From the NCBI RefSeq assembly GCF_013041605.1, contig NZ_JABEQC010000001.1:434001-498000 (forward strand): DNA of 64,000 nucleotides, given 5' to 3'. A program made the translations under genes and the position numbers. Below the pieces are notes generated by a model, which saw only the letters and a list, made by a program, of their open reading frames with translations, was not told where the DNA came from and did not search any database. This DNA is from Vibrio plantisponsor. GTDB lineage: Bacteria > Pseudomonadota > Gammaproteobacteria > Enterobacterales > Vibrionaceae. Below are positions 7,946 through 15,838 of this stretch, piece by piece; position 1 is the first letter of the stretch, and each line of letters opens with the position of its first letter.

Positions 7946-8292
7946 AGAGTGGTCCTATATAAATTGAATACTTATAGTCGTGAATAACAAAGTTTTTACC
8001 TCGTAAAATCACAGCTAATTTAATAATGCACAGTGGTGACTCATTAAAATTAAGTCATAGCTATGAGAAAACCGCGGATGAGTACCGTTTTCGCCTATTA
8101 AAGCGTAGTACGTTTTTCTTTAACACCGTAGCCCATTCTACTTGCGAAGTAACACGGTTGCATACGTCTATTTCTACCCAAGTCACTTCTAACTATCTGT
8201 TCAGAGTGAAATTATTCGACCTTGGACCCTGTGTTGATTTAAAACATAGTCACACTATGTCAGGAATCAAGATTGTGCAGAAAATCAAAAAG
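7946..8292. other. Intergenic region upstream of yiaW
   Basis: About 350 bases between the yiaW-like start and the end of the GGDEF gene, both on the minus strand. It should hold the yiaW promoter near 7950-8020. A 91-codon plus-strand frame at 8026-8301 has no ribosome site, runs into the 3' end of the GGDEF gene and shows no domain, so I do not annotate it. No clear terminator for the GGDEF gene is seen. Confidence 0.4.
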
Positions 8293-9870
8293 CTATTCTG
8301 AACAGACTTGGTTTCGTCCATTTGCTTTGGCGCGATACAAGGCTTTATCTGCACGGTAGAAGGTTCTTTGCGTATTTTCGCCTTCTTTGCTCAATGTGAT
8401 CCCGATACTAACGGTTAATCCACGTTCGCCAAGGATATCCTGCCAGTGGTACTTAAAGATTCGTTCACGGAACTCTTCTGCAGCGGTTTGTGCTTGTTCT
8501 AAAGTCATGTTTTCAAGAATGACTAAGAACTCTTCACCACCATAGCGAACACAAGAGGCTTGCGGAAAGTTGAAATGTTCCGCCAATTCACTTGAGACAT
8601 TGACTATAGCTTTGTCACCAACAAGATGACTAAGTTCATCATTGATCGATTTAAAGTGGTCAATATCCACGACTAGGAAAGCAAAAGGGGTTTCGTTGTG
8701 GAGCAGCTCTCTGAGCTTCCCGTCCAACCAACGACGGTTATGCAGTTTGGTGAGAGGATCGGTTAAGACGTCCTGTTCCAGACGCGCAACCGCATTTTTG
8801 TGCTGTTCTGTACTCTCTTTCAGCTCTTGATTTTCAAGTTCTGAAACGATCAATTTCAGTTGCAGTTCAAACCGCGATAAACGGCGCAACTGTGTTGCAC
8901 CGAGTTCAGCAATCGGAATTTTTTGGATCAGCTCTGATTCAATCTCAAACGCTTCGCGCTCATAGCGTAAGGCTTCTTTATAGAGACCTTGACGTTCAAA
9001 AATACGGGCAAAGGTTTTGTATAAACCTTTTTCCAACACTGGCGAAGGAAAGCGTTTTAAGCGCTTTTCGGTGCTAAATAGCAGCATATTGGACATATCT
9101 GGTTTGCCCAATTCTAGAAAACATTTTGCCCGTTCAACTCGAACCATATTGGCAAGCCAGTATGAATGAATGTTGCCCGGTGAAAACTGAACTGTTGATA
9201 GAATGCGAAGCGCTTGCTCTATCTCGCCTTGGTGACGATATATCTTGGCTTCGTACAATATGGTTTGTCCGGCAAGAATTTTATCACTGACAAGTATGCT
9301 CAGTTCTTCACACTCTCGCACCAGTTCGCCAGCTTCATCAAATTGGCCAAGGCTTACATAACAGGCGAGCATGTAAAGTTTGTATCGTAATCTTAGAGAA
9401 CGGCTGCTAATGGCGTGGTCGAGGCTGTCAATTTTTAGGTAGTAGCTCATTGCCCTGCGGTGATCGCCATAGGCATCACACAAGTTACCCATGCCCAGAA
9501 TTGCTAGCACATAATCATCAATATAACGGTGCTCAACGGCCAGTCCTGAAGAAGAGATGTGTTCTTGCAGCGCTTCAACGTAATCGCCATTTTCAATCAG
9601 AAGCTCCGCTAGGCTGTTTTTAACCGACAGAATGAGTTCAGCATTCTCGTCATCTAGCAAATTGAGTGCAGACCTTAACTCACTGATACTGTTGCTGATT
9701 TGGCGCATTTCAGCATGGAACTCTGCGCTGACAATAAAGCAGAGTGCTTTTTCTTCTTTGGTGGAAGCGATAGTTCTACGAATTTGATTCCAAAAGGCAA
9801 TCGCTTCTTCACCGCTTACCGATGTTGCGTCTAACCCTGCTTCCTGAACTTTATTGAGTAGTGCTTCCAT
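8293..9870 (-). CDS. Diguanylate cyclase with N-terminal TPR-like repeats
   Basis: A 525-residue cytoplasmic protein. Residues about 15-330 are helical TPR-like repeats (for example EALRYEREAFEIESEL), followed by a coiled coil and a C-terminal GGDEF domain with LTDPLTKLHNRR, VDIDHFKSIND and the signature GGEEF at 444-448. GGEEF is a catalytically competent form, so it should make c-di-GMP from two GTP. There is no RxxD inhibitory site before the signature. It is translated right after its upstream partner (TAG then ATG three bases later, with GGAGG inside the partner's last codons), so the two proteins are likely made in fixed ratio. The TPR part may sense a protein partner. Confidence 0.9.
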   Translation of the reverse strand: MEALLNKVQEAGLDATSVSGEEAIAFWNQIRRTIASTKEEKALCFIVSAEFHAEMRQISNSISELRSALNLLDDENAELILSVKNSLAELLIENGDYVEALQEHISSSGLAVEHRYIDDYVLAILGMGNLCDAYGDHRRAMSYYLKIDSLDHAISSRSLRLRYKLYMLACYVSLGQFDEAGELVRECEELSILVSDKILAGQTILYEAKIYRHQGEIEQALRILSTVQFSPGNIHSYWLANMVRVERAKCFLELGKPDMSNMLLFSTEKRLKRFPSPVLEKGLYKTFARIFERQGLYKEALRYEREAFEIESELIQKIPIAELGATQLRRLSRFELQLKLIVSELENQELKESTEQHKNAVARLEQDVLTDPLTKLHNRRWLDGKLRELLHNETPFAFLVVDIDHFKSINDELSHLVGDKAIVNVSSELAEHFNFPQASCVRYGGEEFLVILENMTLEQAQTAAEEFRERIFKYHWQDILGERGLTVSIGITLSKEGENTQRTFYRADKALYRAKANGRNQVCSE

Positions 9871-9873
9871 CGA

Positions 9874-11343
9874 CTAATCCTCCCAGCTCATGTCTTCGAG
9901 CAGTTCAAGGGTAAAAGGAAAGCTGACGATAGTATGAAGAGTCGCATCAGGAAGTGCACCGTGTAATTTTTTGCGTTCCCAAGGATAAATTTCAATCATC
10001 TTCTCAAGTACATCAAACATATGTTGTGCTGCTTCACCACGTTCGTTCACTAGCAATCCCAGATAGTTGGCGCTTAAACGCGACAGGAGATCTTTAGAAC
10101 CACAGAGGGAATGAACGAGTTCAGTACAAGCATCCAAAAACAGCGGGTTCGCATGATGAATAGAAATAACAGAGAAGGTTGAGTTCGTCAGGTCAACCTT
10201 ATGCAGCACCATATGTTCCCACCAGTGATTCTCAGGCACAACATTCGACAAATGTTTTTCTGTATGGAAATCATGCTGATTTCGAATTCGGTTGAGCAAC
10301 TTAATTGCTCGCTGATCAAGCTGGCGTTTGGATGTGCGGGCTTTATCTGAGCCGAGTCGCATCGTCTGTTCATGCAGCATTTGCAGTGAGTATTTGCGGT
10401 ATTTCTGAAATGCTTCTAACGCCGTTTTGTCATCGCCACTCTCTTCAGCGACGAGAGACTGCTGATAGCAAATCTGTGAAAGCAGTTCACCATTATCGAA
10501 GTTACGCGCGGTGTCTTCTGCTGAAATAAGTAACTTGGCTGCTTGGGCAAGATTTTTCCTCAGTAACTCAATTCTTGCCCGGCTAATGTAAGAATGTGCC
10601 TTCATCCAAGATAAGTTATGAGCGACGGCTAACTTGTGTGCTTTCTGCGTGGCTTGTTGCGCATCTTCGATGCGTTCAAGACCTAAAAGAGCCAAACCTC
10701 GGAAATCCCAAACTTCTGCCTGCCAAGTTTTATCATGGTGTCCGATCAGTGCTTCATCAGCGCCATCGAGCACAGTGAGCATGTCGACATACTGTTCAAG
10801 CAGGTACAAATCCCATGCCCATAAAATACGAGCTTTGCCTTCCAGCCACGAGATATCCATATTGTGGGCAACTTTGGCAGCAAGCTGGTGAGTTGAACAC
10901 GCTTGGTCATATTGCTTTGTGATGCGCCAAATATTGCCTAATCCAATCAGGCTCTCGATCAGCACTTCAACTTCGTCGACCAATGCCGATTGCTCTAAAG
11001 CGTTAATCCAAAATTGTTGGGCGGTGTAGTATTTGGCTTGTCCCCAGAATTGGAGGGCATGAACGTGGAGAATTTCAGGAAGGAACTCGTCAGTATCGAG
11101 GCTATTTTGATATTGGTACGCCTCTTTGATGTTCTTTAAACCGCGGCGGTAATCCATCTCACACCAAGCGCAGCGAGACATAATGATCAGCGCTTGAATA
11201 ATGCCATCGTGAAACTGGGATTGTTTAGCTTGGACAAGGGCGTTTTCAGCTATCGCCAATACTTCCGCAGGCTCAGACTCTATACGGAGTTTAAGCTGTT
11301 TAAGTTCTGATAATAAAAGGTACTGGCTTTGATCCAAATCCAT
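9874..11343 (-). CDS. TPR protein with a degenerate GGDEF-like domain
   Basis: A 489-residue protein. I prefer the ATG at 11343 (AGGA just upstream) over that at 11373. Like its downstream partner it begins with TPR-like helices (residues about 10-330) and a linker helix. The C-terminal 150 residues follow the secondary-structure order of a GGDEF domain: VDLTNSTFSVISIHHANPLF in place of the metal-binding DIDHFK strand, then LSRLSANYLGLLV at about 421-433 in place of RxGGDEFxxLL. The catalytic and metal residues are gone, so if the fold is right the domain cannot make c-di-GMP. It may bind or regulate the active cyclase encoded next in the operon. The family resemblance of the C-terminus is my own reading. 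Confidence 0.75.
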   Translation of the reverse strand: MDLDQSQYLLLSELKQLKLRIESEPAEVLAIAENALVQAKQSQFHDGIIQALIIMSRCAWCEMDYRRGLKNIKEAYQYQNSLDTDEFLPEILHVHALQFWGQAKYYTAQQFWINALEQSALVDEVEVLIESLIGLGNIWRITKQYDQACSTHQLAAKVAHNMDISWLEGKARILWAWDLYLLEQYVDMLTVLDGADEALIGHHDKTWQAEVWDFRGLALLGLERIEDAQQATQKAHKLAVAHNLSWMKAHSYISRARIELLRKNLAQAAKLLISAEDTARNFDNGELLSQICYQQSLVAEESGDDKTALEAFQKYRKYSLQMLHEQTMRLGSDKARTSKRQLDQRAIKLLNRIRNQHDFHTEKHLSNVVPENHWWEHMVLHKVDLTNSTFSVISIHHANPLFLDACTELVHSLCGSKDLLSRLSANYLGLLVNERGEAAQHMFDVLEKMIEIYPWERKKLHGALPDATLHTIVSFPFTLELLEDMSWED

Positions 11344-11513
11344 TACTTCCTGGCTGTACGACTCACACGACATCTCTCAATGTGTTGCCACTTGTCCGCA
11401 ATGCGTCGTTTTAGTATCGATGCCATTTAGCACCAATTAGGCGGCAGAACGGAAATGTTTATGATTTTGCTCGTGTATAAATTTGTGCTTCCTCACACTC
11501 CGCGCCGAAACGT

Positions 11514-12983
11514 TTAGGACAAGAGCTCTTTTAACGTCAAAGGCTTCTGAGTTAATCCTAGGTTTTGTGCGGCAGTGTTTCCATGTTTATCTTGGTAGCA
11601 TAGATTGTGCCAAGCGCGGTAAATGTCGAGTAACGGCTGTAGCCCACCGGGACGTAACTTGCGTCTAGGTTCGTTGATGAAAGATTCGAAAAGCAACTGA
11701 AAACGTTGCTGATAAAACTCAGTCTGTTTTATTGAAGCCTTTTGCAACCAAGCTTCAGGCTCTGGATTTGCCCCTGCAAGATAGCAGATACCTTTGGAGC
11801 CTTTCTCTTGATGAGCTATCGCCCATCTGTCTCGCCACCAACCCATCAGAACAATATCAACTTTGTTAAAAGGCTGATTGTCTTGCCAGCTCTCATCTTC
11901 TTCTACGTACATTAAGTCAACGTTTTGACGTCGAATTCTCGATAGACAGACGCTCAACGCTGCTGAGCGCAGAATCGGATCTTGAGGCATGAATATCGAT
12001 ACGTGTTTATCCATATCGCACATGTCCAAGACATGCAGGTAATGTGCATAAGAGGTATAGGGTGGACGAATCAACGCGCCTTTTGATGGATAGTTAAAGG
12101 TGGAAAGATTGCCCATTGGGTCTTCAACATTGCCGCGAGCCAGTATCGTTTGATATTGCTGATCTATACGCTCTCTCAATATCGGTGAAGGCTCAGGTTG
12201 TGGGACGTTCGCTTCCGAAGAGTGGTCTCTTGAAACGAATCGAGCCGGAAATTCATAAGGGTTGTGATCCACTGGCCCTACAGGTTCTTCTTTTGCCGAA
12301 TAGTTCACATGTTGGCAAAGAATATAGCCTGTATTCGCTTCTCCTGTTGCTATCCAAAGCACACCATTATTGCTTTTGGGTTGCAGTGGCATGTAGTGCG
12401 AAGAGAATTGAAAACTGCTGGCGTGGTTAACCCAACGCGCGTCGATCATCGCGAGTTTTCTGCGACAGCGACTGGCGATGTGTTCAATATGATCGTAAAA
12501 AGTTTTCGGGTTGATGCTCAGTTTACGGCAGATTTCTCGTACCGAATAACCCATGAAAAGTAACCCGAATAAGGTTTCTTGGAACAAAAGTTTTTTGTTC
12601 GCACCAGACCATTTATCGACAAAAGTAGAGTGACAAGATTTGCAGCGATAGCGTTGACGATCGCCACTGTAGCCGAAGGCATGATAGAGATGTTTGTGTG
12701 TATGAACAGAAAGCCCAGCGTTTTCACATTCTAGATTGCGACAGGCAGGCAAGCCGTCACTGTGAAGCTGACGTAAACGAACCAGTTCGTTGAGGACTTC
12801 TTTGTTATTAAGTAAGGGGGGGAAAGCACCGCACTCACGACAAACCATCGTTGGACGCTTAGGATTTGCGCGCTGCAAAACATACCGTTCTGCATCACTC
12901 AAACCAAAGTTGTCACACGCCAATGTTTTACAAAAGTTGAGCTGCAAGCCATCAGCGTCCGCAGGTAATTGGTCGGTCGACAC
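11514..12983 (-). CDS. Zinc-ribbon/HTH transposase-like protein, function unknown
   Basis: A 489-residue protein counted from a GTG at 12983, chosen because a strong GAGGGGGAG ribosome site precedes it; the TTG at 13016 has none. Two four-cysteine ribbons follow one another: FCKTLAC ... VCREC (about residues 18-60) and ACRNLEC ... RCKSC (about 80-125). Next comes a helix-turn-helix (YSVREICRKLSINPKTFYDH), the order found in the InsA-like part of IS1-type transposases. The C-terminal 300 residues lack an evident DDE triad. No terminal repeats are seen and it sits among core genes, so it looks like a resident, domesticated DNA-binding protein rather than a live element. Confidence 0.7.
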   Translation of the reverse strand: MSTDQLPADADGLQLNFCKTLACDNFGLSDAERYVLQRANPKRPTMVCRECGAFPPLLNNKEVLNELVRLRQLHSDGLPACRNLECENAGLSVHTHKHLYHAFGYSGDRQRYRCKSCHSTFVDKWSGANKKLLFQETLFGLLFMGYSVREICRKLSINPKTFYDHIEHIASRCRRKLAMIDARWVNHASSFQFSSHYMPLQPKSNNGVLWIATGEANTGYILCQHVNYSAKEEPVGPVDHNPYEFPARFVSRDHSSEANVPQPEPSPILRERIDQQYQTILARGNVEDPMGNLSTFNYPSKGALIRPPYTSYAHYLHVLDMCDMDKHVSIFMPQDPILRSAALSVCLSRIRRQNVDLMYVEEDESWQDNQPFNKVDIVLMGWWRDRWAIAHQEKGSKGICYLAGANPEPEAWLQKASIKQTEFYQQRFQLLFESFINEPRRKLRPGGLQPLLDIYRAWHNLCYQDKHGNTAAQNLGLTQKPLTLKELLS

Positions 12984-13051
12984 GATCTCCCCCTCGGTAA
13001 TTTGGAAGGGTGCCAAGCGCGCTACTCGGCAACCCTGAAGTAAATTTTGAA

Positions 13052-13762
13052 TTACATGGTGATAGCTGTTTCAAGTGCTACTTGCATCATTTCATGGAAA
13101 GATTTTTGACGCTCTTCTGCACTGAGTTTTTCACCACGTAGAATATGGTCAGATACGGTCAGAATTGTTAGAGCGCGAGCGCCCAAATCTGCTGCTACAC
13201 CGTAGATACCTGCAGCTTCCATATCAACACCTAGGATGCCTAGTTTTTTCATTTTCTCGAAAATTTCTGGCTCTGGAGTGTAGAACAGGTCTGCAGAGAA
13301 AATGTTACCAACTTTAACCGAAACATTTTGAGCACGAGCTTGAGCAACAGCCGCTTCTAATAGATCAAAATCAGCGATTGCAGCAAAGTCATGGTTGCTG
13401 AAACGGATACGGTTAACTTTAGAGTCAGTAGATGCGCCCATACCGATAACCACGTCCATCAGTTTAACGTCGTCACGTACGGCACCACAGCTACCTACAC
13501 GAATTACGTTTTTCACACCGTATTCAGCAATCAGTTCGTGAACGTAGATACAGCATGATGGAATACCCATACCGTGACCCATTACAGAAACTTTTTTGCC
13601 TTTATATGTGCCGGTGTAACCGAACATATTACGTACGTCACACACTTGCTTCACGTCTTCAAGGTAAGTATCCGCAATGAATTTTGCGCGAAGCGGGTCA
13701 CCAGGCATTAGTACTGTTTCAGCGAAATCACCAGGTTGTGCGTTAATGTGTGGGGTTGCCAT
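13052..13762 (-). CDS. deoD: Purine nucleoside phosphorylase DeoD-type
   Basis: A 236-residue protein with the standard start [14 protein letters not shown]; a longer in-frame start at 13789 would add nine atypical residues and is rejected. It splits purine (deoxy)nucleosides with phosphate into base and (deoxy)ribose-1-phosphate in salvage. Seen are the phosphate loop region [12 protein letters not shown], the VIRVGSCGA motif, the substrate loop GVDMEAAG and the base-binding VSDHILRG. It stands alone rather than in a deo operon; vibrios commonly carry a second deoD on chromosome II. A CRP-like site lies 116 bases upstream. Confidence 0.95.
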   Translation of the reverse strand: MATPHINAQPGDFAETVLMPGDPLRAKFIADTYLEDVKQVCDVRNMFGYTGTYKGKKVSVMGHGMGIPSCCIYVHELIAEYGVKNVIRVGSCGAVRDDVKLMDVVIGMGASTDSKVNRIRFSNHDFAAIADFDLLEAAVAQARAQNVSVKVGNIFSADLFYTPEPEIFEKMKKLGILGVDMEAAGIYGVAADLGARALTILTVSDHILRGEKLSAEERQKSFHEMMQVALETAITM

Positions 13763-13877
13763 AATTGTTCTCCAAAAATGTTCAGCCAATTAAACAGTAT
13801 TGCATGTCAAATTACTATTTCTGTTGACTGAGGATTTGTCTGTTGAGGCAATATTAGTGAGTAATAACAGGGTTTCT

Positions 13878-13893
13878 TGCGATTTTGGTCACA
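13878..13893. promoter_or_regulatory. Candidate CRP site upstream of deoD
   Basis: TGCGA-TTTTGG-TCACA matches the CRP consensus TGTGA-N6-TCACA in nine of ten core bases. Nucleoside salvage genes are commonly under CRP and CytR control, so it fits deoD on the minus strand. Confidence 0.45.
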
Positions 13894-13920
13894 AAAAAAG
13901 CGAGTGTGGTGCATCACTCG
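13893..13920 (-). terminator. Orphan minus-strand terminator upstream of deoD
   Basis: On the minus strand CGAGTG, an 8-base loop and CACTCG are followed by CTTTTTTT. It has the form of a Rho-independent terminator but no minus-strand gene precedes it. It could end an unannotated small transcript starting in 13925-14090, or act as a leader attenuator. Confidence 0.55.
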
Positions 13921-13985
13921 ATAGTTGATAACTAAAAGTGTTGAAACTGATAGAGCAATCGATACAGGAAAACGTTGGCTTTATT

Positions 13986-14008
13986 TGTACGAATTTTAAA
14001 ATTGTATA
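13986..14008. promoter_or_regulatory. TGTACG-N11-TGTATA element 1 (candidate MerR/LitR-type operator)
   Basis: TGTACG (13986-13991), 11 bases, TGTATA (14003-14008). An element of the same build lies 47 bases downstream. Light-responsive MerR-family regulators of the LitR/CarH group bind TGTACA-like direct repeats (family knowledge), and a MerR gene is the second gene of the operon behind these elements. Confidence 0.45.
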
Positions 14009-14032
14009 ACTAGTTTTAAATGTGCTATAACT

Positions 14033-14055
14033 TGTACAAAGTTTTCTTTTGTATA
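14033..14055. promoter_or_regulatory. TGTACA-N11-TGTATA element 2, overlapping the likely -10 region
   Basis: TGTACA (14033-14038), 11 bases, TGTATA (14050-14055). The right half overlaps TATAAT at 14052-14057, a good -10 box 35 bases before the start of the TudS-DUF1722 gene, so a protein bound here would affect RNA polymerase directly. Confidence 0.5.
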
Positions 14056-14091
14056 ATTGTTATTATCAACTTTAGAGAAGAGGGCGCTGAT

Positions 14092-15045
14092 ATGGCTGAT
14101 TCACCTATTTTGTTGGGCATTAGTGCTTGTGTTCTTGGGCAGAACGTTCGATTTGATTCTGGTCATAAAGCCAGCCAATTTGTAAATAAAGAGCTCGCGC
14201 CCTATTTCGAGTTTGTTCCCGTATGCCCAGAAGTTGGGATGGGGTTGCCTGTGCCGCGCCCACCAATACGTTTAATCTCCAATGATGAACGTATTTCTCT
14301 GGTTGAAACCAAAGATCCAACCAAAGACCACACCGCTGGTTTGTTGCAGTATTCTGAGCAGAAAATAAACCAACTGATGGATATGCATTTGTGCGGCTAC
14401 ATTGTCTGTGCAAAATCGCCTTCTTGCGGTATGGAAAAAGTCAAAGTGTATAAATCCCATGAAGCCGAAAAGACTGGAGTTGGACTTTACACGCAAATGT
14501 TGATGGAAAAAATGCCTTGGCTTCCGGTGGAAGAAGACGGAAGACTCAATGACGCGGTGTTAAAGGAAAACTTTATAACGCGTGTGTATTGCCTGCATGA
14601 TTTCTATCAAACACTGGGCAAAGAGCCAACCGCGGGTAAAGTTGTGGCATTCCATTCTCGCTATAAGCTGACGTTAATGGCTCATCACCCTATGTCTTAT
14701 CGTGAGCTGGGAAGATTAGTGGCAAATGTGGCAAACTACGCGCCCGACGAGTTTATTGAACTGTACCGTTTAGGTTTGATGCAAGCTTTGAAAATCAGAG
14801 CCAGCAGAAAGAATCACACTAACGTGTTGATGCATCTTCAGGGTTACTTTAAACGTTCGCTTGATAAGTCTCAGAAAAAAGAACTCTCAGAAGTTATTCA
14901 TGATTACAGAAAGGGCATTTTGCCGCTGCTCGCGCCAATTACCCTAATTAAGCACTATTTGACGTTATATCCAGATTCTTACCTGATACAGCAACGCTAT
15001 CTGGATCCATATCCACAGGAGTTAAAGTTACGCTATGGCTTATGA
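14092..15045 (+). CDS. DUF523 (TudS-type) - DUF1722 (YbgA-type) fusion protein
   Basis: A 317-residue protein; the ATG at 14092 with AGAGG upstream starts the conserved DUF523 part, and the in-frame ATG at 14020 lies in the promoter. Residues 1-145 are DUF523: cysteines in ISACVLGQ, PVCPEVGMG and SPSCGM are the three ligands expected for a [4Fe-4S] cluster in TudS-type thiouracil desulfurases. Residues about 175-310 are DUF1722, known as YbgA, which sits beside phrB in E. coli. The gene starts an operon with a MerR regulator (11-base overlap) and a photolyase. Desulfuration of 4-thiouracil compounds, which absorb near-UV light, would fit that setting; this link is inference. Confidence 0.85.
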   Translation: MADSPILLGISACVLGQNVRFDSGHKASQFVNKELAPYFEFVPVCPEVGMGLPVPRPPIRLISNDERISLVETKDPTKDHTAGLLQYSEQKINQLMDMHLCGYIVCAKSPSCGMEKVKVYKSHEAEKTGVGLYTQMLMEKMPWLPVEEDGRLNDAVLKENFITRVYCLHDFYQTLGKEPTAGKVVAFHSRYKLTLMAHHPMSYRELGRLVANVANYAPDEFIELYRLGLMQALKIRASRKNHTNVLMHLQGYFKRSLDKSQKKELSEVIHDYRKGILPLLAPITLIKHYLTLYPDSYLIQQRYLDPYPQELKLRYGL

Positions 15046-15838
15046 ACAAAAGCTATACGCTATTCGTGAAGTAGCAGAGTTAACCGGTGTTAAGCCTGTA
15101 ACACTAAGAGCTTGGCAACGCCGATACAATTTGGTTCAGCCGCAAAGAACTGAAAAAGGCCATCGTTTATTTAACCAAGAAAATATCGATAGCATTAAAG
15201 AGATACAGGGATGGCTGGCTAAAGGCGTATCCATAGGCAAAGTGAGCGAGTTGCTGAAAGGCGGCGTTCCTACTAATGAGTTACAGCAGGAAACGCGAGT
15301 ACAACTGGAAGAATGTGAGCAGTTACTTACGGCACTCTCTCAGCTGAATCGTGGCAAGTCAGAGAACATTATTGCCACGGTAATGAAAGAGTATCCGTTG
15401 GATATTGTTGAGAGCCAGTTTGCGTTTCCGGTGATTGATGCTTTAGAGCGAGTGAAAGGCCCTTTGCGCTCTCTGCAAAAAGGTCTGTTTCAATCTCTGA
15501 TGATCAATAAGCTTTCATCGATTCTGGAAGCCGAAAACAAAGCGGCTCACAAAGGTAAATGCTTATGTGTCAGTTATGATCCGGTGGGTAGCTTGCTGGC
15601 CTGGCTTTGGGCGGTTACATGGTCTGAGAAGGGCTACAATGTGACGTTTCTTGATGGCGTCGATGACGTCTCAGGGCTGGTAGGTAACGAAGCCGTTGAA
15701 TCATACAGTGCATTGGCATTGTTCTCTCATAAATCACTGGCAGACGCGCAGATGACTGCGATCGCTAAGCTGCGTAAGCAATTTAACGATCAATGCTTTC
15801 TGTCTGATGTACTGCAAACACTCAATGGACTGGATTAG
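15035..15838 (+). CDS. MerR-family regulator, LitR/CarH-like architecture
   Basis: A 267-residue protein. The N-terminal 70 residues are a MerR winged helix (YAIREVAELTGVKPVTLRAW ... RYNLVQPQRTEKGHRLF). The rest resembles the helical-bundle plus Rossmann-like C-terminal arrangement of B12-dependent light regulators, with CLCVSYDPVGSLLAWLW and a final ALALFSHKSLADAQ stretch. The cobalamin-ligand motif ExxxDxHxxG is not present, so B12 binding is doubtful. It overlaps the gene before it and touches the start of phrB (TAGTG), so all are one operon. It probably controls its own operon through the TGTAC-type elements near 14000. Confidence 0.8.
   Translation: MAYEQKLYAIREVAELTGVKPVTLRAWQRRYNLVQPQRTEKGHRLFNQENIDSIKEIQGWLAKGVSIGKVSELLKGGVPTNELQQETRVQLEECEQLLTALSQLNRGKSENIIATVMKEYPLDIVESQFAFPVIDALERVKGPLRSLQKGLFQSLMINKLSSILEAENKAAHKGKCLCVSYDPVGSLLAWLWAVTWSEKGYNVTFLDGVDDVSGLVGNEAVESYSALALFSHKSLADAQMTAIAKLRKQFNDQCFLSDVLQTLNGLD

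Noticed and set aside
8026..8301. 91-codon plus-strand frame
   Set aside because: No ribosome site, runs into the 3' end of the opposite GGDEF gene, and no protein-like domain.
11514..12983. Active insertion sequence
   Set aside because: Zinc ribbon and HTH resemble transposases, but no terminal inverted repeats, no target duplications and no DDE triad are seen.
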